Source of the DNA: Methanohalophilus levihalophilus
GTDB taxonomy: Archaea; Halobacteriota; Methanosarcinia; Methanosarcinales; Methanosarcinaceae
Assembly (NCBI RefSeq): GCF_017874375.1
Contig: NZ_JAGGLK010000001.1
Location: 1-64,000 of the forward strand
Length of the DNA stretch: 64,000 nt
Reading direction: 5' to 3'
The first letter of the stretch is position 1, and the number at the start of each line of letters is the position of its first letter. This document shows positions 35,448 to 44,302 of the stretch, one piece after another. Below the pieces are notes generated by a model. That model had not been told where the DNA came from and did no database searches. It worked only from the letters and a program-made list of their open reading frames with translations. A program made the position numbers and the translations under genes.

Positions 35448-37376
35448 ATGATGAAGTGGAATAATGTTCCTCTAAAGTCAAGATTGATCCTGTCAATGGT
35501 TTTAATTCTTTTTCTCGTTCTCGCAGCCACTACTGCGATTATTATTTCCACTGCAACTTCCCAGCAGGAAGAGCTTGCATATGAGCAATCTATTGAAACA
35601 ACCAAAAACCTCGCGAATCGATTTAACGGGGATATGCAAAGCTATCATGCAATAGGTCGGACAATTGCCAATTCCATGGTTGAATATGAATCAGGAGACA
35701 GAGACGAGGTCAACGCCATTCTAAAACGCCTGATGATTGAAAATCCGAATTTGATAGGTACTTACGTTGCCTTTGAACCCGATGCTTTTGATGGAAAGGA
35801 CGAATTATATGCCAATACATTCGGGCATGATTCTACAGGCCGTTTTATTCCATACTGGACGAAAATTGGCGGATCCCTTCATCTCGAACCATTGCTTGAT
35901 TATGATACACTTGATTATTACCAGGGGCCAAAAAATACCAAATCCGAAGTAATAACTGAGCCATATCTGTATCAGGGAGAGTTGATAGTCAGTTACGTAA
36001 CTCCTGTTATCCGGAATGATGAGTTTCTCGGGATAGGTGGAACTGATGTCTCACTGAATTACATTGATGAGGATGTTAATCAGGTACGGATTTTTGATAC
36101 CGGATATGCTTTGGCAACCAGCAATGGCGGTATAATCCTGTCCCATCCGGTAAATAAGGAATGGATTGGAGCCAGGACTCTGGCTGATTTCGATGATCCT
36201 TTAATTGGACTGATGGCAGAAGATATTCGAAGCGGTAGGGGAGGAAACATTGAAACTCTGGATCCAACCACCGGCAAGGAAGTCATTATGTTCTATGAAC
36301 CTGTTAAAACCGGGAACTATTCTTTCATTCTTGTTGTACCGAAGGACGAAATGCTTGCTGGAGTGACAGCTCTAAGGAATGATCTTGTTGTTATTTCCAC
36401 AATCGCCCTGTTTCTTATGGGTGTTCTGGGTTATCTGATTGCTTTGTCAATTACAAGGCCAATTGGTACGATTGTGGACGATTTCAAACATATTTCGGAC
36501 GATGCCCTTCACGGGAAACTTGATTCCAGGGCGGATACGGATGTTGAAATCGATTTCAAGCAGATACCCGTGGGTTTGAATGAAATACTTGATAGATTAA
36601 AAAACAATTCAGATCAACTACGAACTGCTAATATGGAGCTCAGGAAATACTCGGATGAACTGGCAAAGGCTAATGAACAGCTTCAATCCCTTGACCGGAT
36701 GAAAGATGAATTCCTGTCCAATGTAAGCCATGAACTCAAGACACCTCTGGTTTCCATAATGGGATATGCGGAAGTTATGGATGATGGCTCATTGGGAGAA
36801 ATTAATGAAGCCCAGAAAAATGCACTTGATACCATTGAGCGCAATTCCGACAGGCTCCGGCGTCTGATTGACTCGCTCCTGTATATTAGCATGGCCCAGT
36901 CAGGGCAGGTCAAATACATTTTCGGGCCTGTAAAAATTGATGCTGTAATAGATAACGTTGTTCAAGATCTTTCCATACAGGCACATAATAAGGGTCTGAG
37001 TCTGGAGCAAGATGTGGCAGAAGACATATCGCTAATTGACGGTGATCAGAATAAATTGACGGATATGCTCAGCAACCTTGTGGATAACGCTATTAAATTT
37101 ACACCTACGGGTGGATCAATTACAGTTGAAGCCAGGGAAGATGTTGACTACGTACATATTTCCGTCATCGATACCGGTATAGGAATTCCTCGGGAATTAA
37201 TGCCTCTTCTGTTCCAGAAGTTTTACCAGATTGATTCTTCAACAACTCGCAGGTATGGGGGCACAGGTTTGGGTTTGTGTATTGCAAAAGAAATTGCCCA
37301 GGCCCACCATGGCCATATATGGATTGAAAGTGGCAAAAATCAGGGGACTACGGTTCATATCAAGCTTCCAAAATGA
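35448..37376 (+). CDS. Sensor histidine kinase with dCache-like sensor and HAMP
   Basis: A 642-residue membrane kinase. TM1 (about residues 11-32) precedes an extracytoplasmic double-Cache-like sensor (about 35-310), with VAFEPDAFDGKDELY and EPYLYQGELIVSYVTPV. TM2 (LVVISTIALFLMGVLGYL), a HAMP region and a coiled coil follow. HisKA has an intact FLSNVSHELKTPLVS (phospho-His), and HATPase_c has N-box LSNLVDNAIKF, DTGIGIP and GGTGLGLCIAKE. The start is ATG 35448, preceded by GGGGGA; the longer frame from 35334 lacks an RBS. Family sensors of this kind bind small ligands. No response regulator gene is adjacent. Confidence 0.9.
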   Translation: MMKWNNVPLKSRLILSMVLILFLVLAATTAIIISTATSQQEELAYEQSIETTKNLANRFNGDMQSYHAIGRTIANSMVEYESGDRDEVNAILKRLMIENPNLIGTYVAFEPDAFDGKDELYANTFGHDSTGRFIPYWTKIGGSLHLEPLLDYDTLDYYQGPKNTKSEVITEPYLYQGELIVSYVTPVIRNDEFLGIGGTDVSLNYIDEDVNQVRIFDTGYALATSNGGIILSHPVNKEWIGARTLADFDDPLIGLMAEDIRSGRGGNIETLDPTTGKEVIMFYEPVKTGNYSFILVVPKDEMLAGVTALRNDLVVISTIALFLMGVLGYLIALSITRPIGTIVDDFKHISDDALHGKLDSRADTDVEIDFKQIPVGLNEILDRLKNNSDQLRTANMELRKYSDELAKANEQLQSLDRMKDEFLSNVSHELKTPLVSIMGYAEVMDDGSLGEINEAQKNALDTIERNSDRLRRLIDSLLYISMAQSGQVKYIFGPVKIDAVIDNVVQDLSIQAHNKGLSLEQDVAEDISLIDGDQNKLTDMLSNLVDNAIKFTPTGGSITVEAREDVDYVHISVIDTGIGIPRELMPLLFQKFYQIDSSTTRRYGGTGLGLCIAKEIAQAHHGHIWIESGKNQGTTVHIKLPK

Positions 37377-37720
37377 TTTTCTTGGGCAATACTTCGACGA
37401 AAAATGTAAATACATTTGATAAATATGGCAATTAAGTGCAAAAAACAGTTTTATAGTGAAACACTTTTATACTTTTAAAGAGATAGAAGATGTGTTTGCT
37501 TTCCCTTAAGATAAATCCGAAGGGATCACATAAGGCCGGGTCATCGGGGGGATGATCCGGTAACTCTCCTGTTTTGGATTACTTTGCATTATTCTACTGA
37601 AAAGTGCTATTGATGCTTATGTGCACCTTTCCGCAGTTCACTTTCAAATTATGATCCATTCCAGTTACCAGTCCTTTTGGAAAATCAGATATACAAAAAC
37701 GGCTATCCTGAGTATGGACA
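37377..37720 (+). other. 344-bp intergenic region with a structured leader or small RNA
   Basis: No gene is seen. A TATA-like TTTATACTTTTA (37466-37477) predicts a start near 37495. Two hairpins follow at once: CCCTT (37503-37507)/AAGGG (37520-37524), and a stronger one, CCGGGTCATC (37536-37545)-GGGGG-GATGATCCGG (37551-37560). The downstream coding start is at 37721. This could be a small RNA or a long 5' leader with a regulatory fold. It does not match a riboswitch that I recognise. Confidence 0.5.
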
Positions 37721-38356
37721 ATGGTAAAAGGGGCTAATAGGGGCAACCCGAACAAATCTTATTTATCGAATATGTGCACGATATCAAGAGACGGTGTTTC
37801 TGATCGGGGCAGAAACATCCATTTCCTCTTTATAGCACTTTTTTTAATCCTGATCTGGTCGATAATCCTCTTTTATTATTCCCCTGCGGAAATAGTTGAA
37901 AGTTTTGGAGTGCACAACATTTATCTTTTCGTTTTTCTGCTTGCTATGATTGGCGGTGTTTCAACCTTTACATCCACTACGTTTTATACGGTTTTAATTA
38001 CACTGGCTTTAGGGGATGTGAATCCTATATTGATGGCACTTTTTGCAAGTATAGGCCTGACGTTTGGGGATCTTGTTTTCTATTATCTGGGTTCAAAGGG
38101 CAGGCAATGCATTCCGGGTAAGTATGAACGCACTGTTTTCCGGCTGACAACATGGATGGAAAAAATTGATGACAGGGTTACCATGCTTATCATTTTTCTT
38201 TATTCTCTCACCCCTCTCCCCAGTGATATAATTGCGATTGCCCTTGCAGTTGCAGGTTTTCCTTTCCGAAAAATGATTTTCCCCCTTCTTGCAGGTAACT
38301 TTACCCTGATAATCCTGCTTGTGGAACTTGCAAAGCTGGGCTATAGTCTGGTTTAA
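37721..38356 (+). CDS. VTT/DedA-like membrane protein
   Basis: A 211-residue protein with about five hydrophobic segments. The VTT (SNARE-associated/DedA) signature is visible: FGDLVFYYLGSKGRQ around residues 121-135, and SLTPLPSDIIAIALAVAGFPF around 165-185. Archaeal and bacterial members act in lipid transport or membrane homeostasis. The first ~28 residues (KGANRGNPNKSYLSNM) are hydrophilic, so translation might start at an internal Met (codon 18). It is preceded by the structured region at 37495-37560. Confidence 0.75.
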   Translation: MVKGANRGNPNKSYLSNMCTISRDGVSDRGRNIHFLFIALFLILIWSIILFYYSPAEIVESFGVHNIYLFVFLLAMIGGVSTFTSTTFYTVLITLALGDVNPILMALFASIGLTFGDLVFYYLGSKGRQCIPGKYERTVFRLTTWMEKIDDRVTMLIIFLYSLTPLPSDIIAIALAVAGFPFRKMIFPLLAGNFTLIILLVELAKLGYSLV

Positions 38357-38418
38357 TTAAATGGTAGTTTCTAAAGCGATTGCGAATGTCCTGGAAAACA
38401 AAGCTGTACGAATGGTTC

Positions 38419-39267
38419 TCAAGATGATATCAGTATCACTGCAATGAGAGCTGCAAGCACTCCTATCCATTGTTTGTGTGTCATTTTTTCCTTCAGTATC
38501 AGCCATGCAAGCAGCACAGTGCCTGCCGGGTAAAGGGAGGAAGTTATTGAGGCTATATCCAGCCTGCCTGCCTGGGATGCCAGCGCAAAGAATGTGTTTC
38601 CTCCGGTATCAAAAATCCCTGCAACAATAATTATTGGGAGAACACTTTTGGAAGGTGCTGAAACGGTGCCTTTGTAAGCAATAAATGCAAGTAACGTTAC
38701 AACTGCCGCGATTCGTGCAGCAGTAAGCGGCCACAAAACAGCAGTGTCACTTACTCTATCTATGGAAATAAAGAAAAGGCCGAATCCTGTTCCTGCGATA
38801 AGGGGAAGTAAAAGATCGCTTCGATCAATTTTTTCCAGCCCTTCCCCGCCTCCGGCAATTAGCCAGACAGCTACGAGTGCGAAAGCAAATCCTAACATCT
38901 GGTAATATGCAGGCAACCCTTCATAGAAAGCGCTGAAGATGACCGGAACAGATGCTGCAACAACTGCGGAAACAGGCGCAACAAATCCCATTTTCCCCTG
39001 TGAGAGTCCGTGATACAGTGCGAGAAGTCCGATGCTGATGAAAATCCCTGCAACGACCCCCCAGATCATTCCACCAATTGGTGGCATCTCCTCAGCTATC
39101 AAATAAGCTGAAGCAGCTAAAAGAAACACGCCAACAGTTTGGGTTATCAGGACGACGCCATAAACGTTAGCTTTCTTTGATGCGAATCCTCCGCTGAAAT
39201 CTCCTGCACCCCAGGATGCAGCTGCCATCAGTCCGAAAAAAACAACGAGAAATTCAGCGGGTATCAT
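38419..39267 (-). CDS. EamA/DMT-superfamily transporter
   Basis: A 282-residue protein with ten predicted TM helices in two EamA halves. The N-terminal half starts VVFFGLMAAASWGAGDFSGGFASKKA; the second half starts near LLLPLIAGTGFGLFFISID. It ends with the LYPAGTVLLAWLILKEKMTHKQWIGVLAALIAVILI signature typical of drug/metabolite exporters. The substrate is not predictable. It is convergent with the VTT gene and has its own upstream region next to rtcA. Confidence 0.88.
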   Translation of the reverse strand: MIPAEFLVVFFGLMAAASWGAGDFSGGFASKKANVYGVVLITQTVGVFLLAASAYLIAEEMPPIGGMIWGVVAGIFISIGLLALYHGLSQGKMGFVAPVSAVVAASVPVIFSAFYEGLPAYYQMLGFAFALVAVWLIAGGGEGLEKIDRSDLLLPLIAGTGFGLFFISIDRVSDTAVLWPLTAARIAAVVTLLAFIAYKGTVSAPSKSVLPIIIVAGIFDTGGNTFFALASQAGRLDIASITSSLYPAGTVLLAWLILKEKMTHKQWIGVLAALIAVILISS

Positions 39268-39358
39268 TTTTGCTCCTTAGTTGCCAGTGTATTATCATAT
39301 GCCTTTTGCTGGTAAATGCATATAAGCTTAAGTCTGGCTTTAACAAAAAATATCATTT

Positions 39359-40414
39359 TTACTTTATTGGTGTGATTGAAACCATGGTCAGGCCGTCTTT
39401 CTCTTCTATGGAATAATCGACATTAATGAATTTTGAAATGATGTCCATGTTTGTTCTGGCATGGCTGCTCAATGATTTTGTAACAAATCGGGATGTTCCT
39501 TCAGCCAATGCCATATAAGGCAGAAGCTGGTCACTTAAGAATTCGTCAACGCTTACACCGGAATCGATGTCTGATGCGAGTTTTTTAGAGCAATTCCGAC
39601 CTACAACTTCTGCCGGCACTCCTCGTTTTCCGAGGATATCTGCACCAATGATGGTATTTTCAAATATTGCACGAAGCAGAATCCCAGAACCTGTGGAATA
39701 GCACTGGGAATAGGCTGCTTCGATGTTTATGGGAACATTATATTTGCTGGTTAGGTGCTCCCTAGCAGTTTCAGCCTCGCGGGAAGACACTTCTGCCTTT
39801 TCAAGATCTGATGACGAATGAGAAATTCCGTCAATCCTTAGCAGTTTTCCTCTTTCAGACAAATCAAGAGCTCTCAGTGCTCCACCACTTAAAGGTTCCA
39901 CAGAAACGTAGACTCTGGCTCCACCTTTTGGGTAATAACCTTCTCTTTCAGTACGAATTGCTATTTCATAACCCATTTTTGAAAGCATATGGCACAGGAT
40001 ATCCCTGATATATACAAGTGGAGGGCTCCATTTTCCATATGTTCCACCGCCTTTGATGGTAATATCAACTTTCTTTTGAATCCCTGTCAGAGGTATCATG
40101 AGTGCCTGAAGAACAAGCCCGATGGATCCGGCAGTGGGGATCTCTATTTGGATATCGTTTGATACGATTGATCCCGGTATAAACTCAAGTTCCTTAGAAC
40201 CTATGACTGCTCCTTTGACTTCTGCATTGCAAATTTTTGCAACGGCTAGTATTCCGGAAACATGTTGGGCTTTTAGTCCGGGTGTTTCCCGTCTCAAACG
40301 TATGTTCTCGAGTTTTAGCGGAGTACCAGTAACAGCTGAAAGAGCGACAGCAGTCCTTACAATTTGTCCGCCACCTTCTCCATGGGATCCGTCGATTGTG
40401 GTCATGGTATGCAT
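39359..40414 (-). CDS. rtcA: RNA 3'-terminal phosphate cyclase
   Basis: A 351-residue RtcA. It turns 3'-phosphate RNA ends into 2',3'-cyclic phosphates using ATP. The N-terminal motif is DGSHGEGGGQIVRTA (residues 7-21). The central Gly-rich segment is IKGGGTYGKWSPPLVY, and the catalytic His near the C-terminus sits in KSLSSHARTNMDIISKF. ATG 40405 (MTTIDGSHGE) is an alternative to 40414. Archaeal RtcA may act in RNA repair or processing. It stands as a single gene, divergent from the small secreted protein gene. Confidence 0.95.
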   Translation of the reverse strand: MHTMTTIDGSHGEGGGQIVRTAVALSAVTGTPLKLENIRLRRETPGLKAQHVSGILAVAKICNAEVKGAVIGSKELEFIPGSIVSNDIQIEIPTAGSIGLVLQALMIPLTGIQKKVDITIKGGGTYGKWSPPLVYIRDILCHMLSKMGYEIAIRTEREGYYPKGGARVYVSVEPLSGGALRALDLSERGKLLRIDGISHSSSDLEKAEVSSREAETAREHLTSKYNVPINIEAAYSQCYSTGSGILLRAIFENTIIGADILGKRGVPAEVVGRNCSKKLASDIDSGVSVDEFLSDQLLPYMALAEGTSRFVTKSLSSHARTNMDIISKFINVDYSIEEKDGLTMVSITPIK

Positions 40415-40624
40415 AGGAATAGAAACTTCCTTTCTTTGAAAAGTTTGGTGTTTGTTCTATCAATGTTCTTTTGCTAATCGATAGGTGCAATAATTTGTAG
40501 AATTTTCAATTTCTTTATTTTTTTTGATGACTTATGGTTCTGATGAATACTTATGCTATACAAATTAATTACTTTCATTCAAAATTAATTCATTTGATGT
40601 TTTATTAATGTGGGCGGTGGTGTA

Positions 40625-41098
40625 GTGAAAATTAGTATCTGGATAGTTCTTTCTTTAGTCTGCTTATTATTCATGTCAGTTCCAGTGTCAGCGGATGAAG
40701 TATCTGAATTTCCGCTTATTCTTAGAGGGAATGTATCTATAAACGGAGACCCTGCTCCTGCAGGTACCGAGATTGTGGTAAAGCTGGATGGGATTATTGT
40801 TGGACAGGTAACTACAAATCAGGAAGGCGTATATGGTGATACTCCAACCAGCAGGTTGCTTCTTACACCTCCATCTGAACGGTATGGAGATCTAGTTTTT
40901 TCGATTGATGGGATTAAAATCAATATCGAAAATATGGCAGTAATCACAAATGCAAGTCCCGGTGATTCTATAATTTTTGATATTGATGCAACTATTCCTG
41001 AAGACGATATTACTTCGATAAATACTGCCAATCCCTATCTGACAGCAAGCATTTTCGGGATTGTCCTTGTGCTCTTCTTAAAGAGAAAACAGGATTAA
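40625..41098 (+). CDS. Small secreted/anchored beta-rich protein
   Basis: About 157 residues with a GTG start at 40625, preceded by GGTGG; a longer GTG frame from 40610 also exists. The signal peptide (ISIWIVLSLVCLLFMSVPVSA) is followed by a small beta domain (about 25-125) with the carboxypeptidase-regulatory-like feel of LRGNVSINGDPAPAGTEIVV and GQVTTNQEGVYG. A C-terminal TM (YLTASIFGIVLVLFL) with a KRKQD tail anchors it. The function is unknown. Confidence 0.7.
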   Translation: MKISIWIVLSLVCLLFMSVPVSADEVSEFPLILRGNVSINGDPAPAGTEIVVKLDGIIVGQVTTNQEGVYGDTPTSRLLLTPPSERYGDLVFSIDGIKINIENMAVITNASPGDSIIFDIDATIPEDDITSINTANPYLTASIFGIVLVLFLKRKQD

Positions 41099-41611
41099 AC
41101 AGTGAAATACTGCTTTTCTGAGAAATATTTGTATGAATATAAGTGGGAATATGGTTTACTCCATACTCCCATTTATGTGCCCTATACCACCCCGCTTACA
41201 GTTTAAGTCCCCCAAGACCTTTCTCTGTATTGGTCAGAGCCCCTTCATTGGAATTCAGCTTCCAAAAGCCAATTTATTTTTTTTGGATATAACCTAATGC
41301 ATGTGGTATCTTAAAGATAAGTTGAAAATTATAAGGGGAACTAAATACATTTAAAAACAAGTAGGAGACACGTAAATAATCTGAAAAAGTATACTGTTGG
41401 ATACTTAGTATATATGTTGTTGAGGCTAAATACAGTCAGCTTCCAAAAAGGCAATGAGTATCTTTTTATATTACTCATTATTAAATAAATACTCATCATT
41501 TCATAAAACAAATCTGAAATTACTTCACATTGTCATTATTCATCAGGTGGTATTTATATAGAAAAACGTTTAGGGAACTCTAAAACAACTGAACCACTTT
41601 CCCTTTTTGAA
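41099..41611. other. 513-bp AT-rich intergenic region before the PAS kinase
   Basis: No gene is seen. A 13-base direct repeat TCAGCTTCCAAAA occurs at 41255-41267 and 41436-41448. TATA-like strings occur near 41402-41415 and 41478-41490. AGGTGG at 41545-41550 looks like a ribosome-binding site but has no ATG, GTG or TTG in the kinase frame at proper distance. Confidence 0.45.
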
Positions 41612-43798
41612 GTGATGGAAGAGGGGGTTTGTCTTCATGAATTCATATATGATGACGCCGGCAATGCCATAGACTATGCAATAACTGATATTAATCCCGC
41701 ATACGAACTCATTCTTGGTTTGAAAAGGGAAGATGTTGTTGGAAAATGTGCAACTCAGGTTTATGGTTCAACGTCCCCATATAAGGATATTTTTTTGGAG
41801 GTTGCTGAATCCGGTATTTCCACACGTTTTGAATCATATTTCCCGCCAATGGACAAACACTTCAGCATTTCTGTATTCTCATCTAAAAAAGGTACATTTT
41901 GTACAGTATTTAGCGATATCACGATCCAAAAAAAGAATGAACAAGAGCTTCAGGAAGCAAAAAAGAGTCTTGAGTTTGCAATGGAAGTAGCTGAAAATGG
42001 ATTTTGGGACTGGAACCTGGATACCGATGCAGTCTTTTGCAGTCCTCAATGCATGGCAATGCTGGGTTATACAGCTGATGAATTTCCACAAACCCTTGAA
42101 TTCTGGGTAAGTCTCTTGCATCCTGAAGATCGTGAGATGGTGCTTCAGACGATTGAAGACTATACTCACCAAGCCCGGCCCTATAGCATAGAGTGCAGAC
42201 TACGTACTAAAGATCGAGGATGGCAATGGTTCTCAGATTCTGGTAAATCTTTTGAGTTAGACGAAAACGGTCACCCTCACAGGGCAATTGGGGTTCTAAG
42301 TGATATAAGTGAAAGAAAAGCACATGAGGCAAGACTAAGGGAAAGTCGGGAGCGTTATAAAGGTCTGGCTGAAAGCACGCCTGTCGGTATCCTGACCTGC
42401 GACACAAAAGGCAATATCGATTATGTAAATCCGAAATTACTGGAGATTCTTGGGTCCCCGGGTGCAGAGGCAACCAAGAAAATCAATCTTTTTACTTTTC
42501 CTCCGGTTGTAAAACTTGGCTTCCCTGGATATCTGGAAACTGCTTTTGAAACAGGTATTGAAATCACTTTTGAGGATCAATATAAGACCAAATGGGGTAA
42601 GTCCCTTCATTTCAGGTGTCACATTAATCCGATAAAAGTAGATGGTTCTGTAAAAGGTGCAACCGTAGTATTTGATGATATTACTGATCGAAAGAATGCT
42701 GAACTGCGCCTTCAGGAAAGTGAAGAATTATATCGGGCTGTAACAGAAAATAGCCAGGAATGCATCTTCATTCTGCAGGATAACAAGGTTATTTTTGTTA
42801 ATGGTACTTTGTGTGGTATGCTTGGTTACACAAAAGATGAAATTTATTCGATGGATATTTGGGACTTTGTTCATCCTGAGTGCATACACGATGTGCAGAC
42901 AAAAATTAACTCTATTTCAATAACAAATCCTGTGTCGTCAGTTTGTGAAGCTAAAATTCTTACTAAAGATTACAGGACAATAGAAGCAGAGTTTTCCATA
43001 ACTGCGACTCTTTACAAAAGCAGGCCTGCTTTGATAGGAGCCTTCAGAGATATAACACATCGAAAAAGTGCAGAGGAGGCTCTCATTCAGGGAAAAGCCC
43101 TTGCAGAAGAAGCAAGTCGTACTAAATCCGAGTTCCTTGCCAACATGAGCCATGAACTCAGAACACCTCTAAATTCCATCATTGGTTTCTCCCAGATGCT
43201 TGGTACAAATTCTTTCGGTAACCTTAACGAGAAACAAAACAAGTACCTTTCAAACATCCGGCACAGTGGTGAGCTTCTTCTTGAAGTGATTAACAATATT
43301 CTGGATATCTCAAAGGTCGAAGCCGGAGTCATGGAACTAAATATTGAAAACATACTAATCCATGAGATTCTGGAAAGCACGGAGACACTGGTTCATCCTC
43401 TTGCCTTGAAGAAGAATATCACTGTAGAAATCGATGTAAATCCTCGGAATCTCGAGATATGTGTTGACAGGATCAAATTAAAAGAAATAATCTATAACCT
43501 CCTTACAAATGCTATCAAGTACACTCCTGAAGGGGGCAGAGTTTGTATCAAAACCGGTTACGTTAATAATGAACTGCGGTTTTCAATTTCTGATAATGGA
43601 ATTGGCATTCCTCCCCATATGCAGGATGATATCTTTGAACCGTTCAAACAGATAGGTTCATTTTCCAACAAAGAATACAAAGGAACAGGTTTGGGACTTG
43701 CACTCGTGAAAAAGTATGTAGAACTGCATGATGGTCGTATCTGGGTGGAAAGTGAGGAAGGAAAAGGTAGTGCGTTCAGCTTTACAATCTCCGATTAG
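41612..43798 (+). CDS. Multi-PAS soluble histidine kinase, ends in TAG
   Basis: About 728 residues, no TM. Four PAS-type sensor domains occupy residues 1-105, 110-235, 240-365 and 370-490, each closing with a DIT/DIS-type motif (FSDITIQKKNE, VLSDISERKAHE, FDDITDRKNAE, FRDITHRKSAEE). HisKA is intact with FLANMSHELRTPLNS. HATPase_c has LLTNAIKYTPEGG, DNGIGIP and GTGLGLALVKK. The GTG 41612 or ATG 41615 starts cut into the first PAS cap helix. The frame is open to 41507 and a good RBS lies at 41545, so the real start is unresolved. It is the only gene in the window ending in TAG (43796-43798), with an in-frame TGA two codons later. Confidence 0.85.
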   Translation: MMEEGVCLHEFIYDDAGNAIDYAITDINPAYELILGLKREDVVGKCATQVYGSTSPYKDIFLEVAESGISTRFESYFPPMDKHFSISVFSSKKGTFCTVFSDITIQKKNEQELQEAKKSLEFAMEVAENGFWDWNLDTDAVFCSPQCMAMLGYTADEFPQTLEFWVSLLHPEDREMVLQTIEDYTHQARPYSIECRLRTKDRGWQWFSDSGKSFELDENGHPHRAIGVLSDISERKAHEARLRESRERYKGLAESTPVGILTCDTKGNIDYVNPKLLEILGSPGAEATKKINLFTFPPVVKLGFPGYLETAFETGIEITFEDQYKTKWGKSLHFRCHINPIKVDGSVKGATVVFDDITDRKNAELRLQESEELYRAVTENSQECIFILQDNKVIFVNGTLCGMLGYTKDEIYSMDIWDFVHPECIHDVQTKINSISITNPVSSVCEAKILTKDYRTIEAEFSITATLYKSRPALIGAFRDITHRKSAEEALIQGKALAEEASRTKSEFLANMSHELRTPLNSIIGFSQMLGTNSFGNLNEKQNKYLSNIRHSGELLLEVINNILDISKVEAGVMELNIENILIHEILESTETLVHPLALKKNITVEIDVNPRNLEICVDRIKLKEIIYNLLTNAIKYTPEGGRVCIKTGYVNNELRFSISDNGIGIPPHMQDDIFEPFKQIGSFSNKEYKGTGLGLALVKKYVELHDGRIWVESEEGKGSAFSFTISD

Positions 43799-43859
43799 AA
43801 CAAGTGAAGTGCATCGATCATTTGATCAATATTCCTAAAAATTGACCAGAAAAAACTTG

Positions 43860-43947
43860 TGGTGCGAGGGAAGGGATTCGAACCCTCGAATTCCTACGAA
43901 ACTAGGCCCTGAACCTAGCGCCTTTGGCCTGGCTCGGCAACCCTCGC
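43860..43947 (-). tRNA. tRNA-Leu (CAG)
   Basis: On the minus strand the gene reads from 43947 to 43860. The acceptor arms GCGAGGG and CCCTCGC pair. The anticodon stem CTAGG/CCTAG encloses the loop TTCAGGG with anticodon CAG. A long variable arm and the T-arm GAGGGTTCGAATCCCTT follow, as expected for a class II leucine tRNA. The discriminator is A, and CCA is encoded in the DNA (43860-43862). Confidence 0.95.
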
Positions 43948-44302
43948 ATTTTGATGGCTATACATAGCACTTGTGATTATTAAGGGTTTTGGTAATTTGA
44001 AAAAGCAGGAGAAGGTGTTGGAGACGTGAAGGCGCCTCCAAACTAACACTACTGTCGAATTAATGAGGATGACAGCTTGGGGAGGTTGTCGGCTGGAGGT
44101 ATGGAGCACCTCCAACCATTTGGATCTGGTCTTGGAAAGATTCTGTTGACCATATTCTTCTAGAATTAGATATTATATAGCCTCTTTTGGAAGGATTATT
44201 CACCAGACTCTTTAAACTGACAAAGGCTTTAAAATAGTAGTCAGGGATGAAAACCCAGTTATTACTGTTTTGAAAGGCAAGAAAACGAACAAATGATGGC
44301 AA
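43948..44302. other. 355-bp region with repeated hairpins between tRNA-Leu and argF
   Basis: No credible gene. Two similar inverted repeats stand out: TTGGAG (44018-44023)/CTCCAA (44036-44041), and TGGAGGT (44094-44100)-ATGGAGC-ACCTCCA (44108-44114). They share the GGAGG/CCTCC core. They could end the argF transcript (minus) or belong to a small RNA. No long T-tract follows on either strand. Confidence 0.4.

Noticed and set aside
41255-41448. CRISPR-like or mobile-element repeats (TCAGCTTCCAAAA twice)
   Set aside because: Only two copies 181 bases apart, no regular spacers, no cas genes and no inverted ends or transposase. The same holds for the rest of the window, where I saw no CRISPR array or insertion sequence.
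44060-44302. 80-residue minus-strand frame between tRNA-Leu and argF
   Set aside because: No RBS and no recognisable domain, and the frame crosses the hairpins at 44094-44114.
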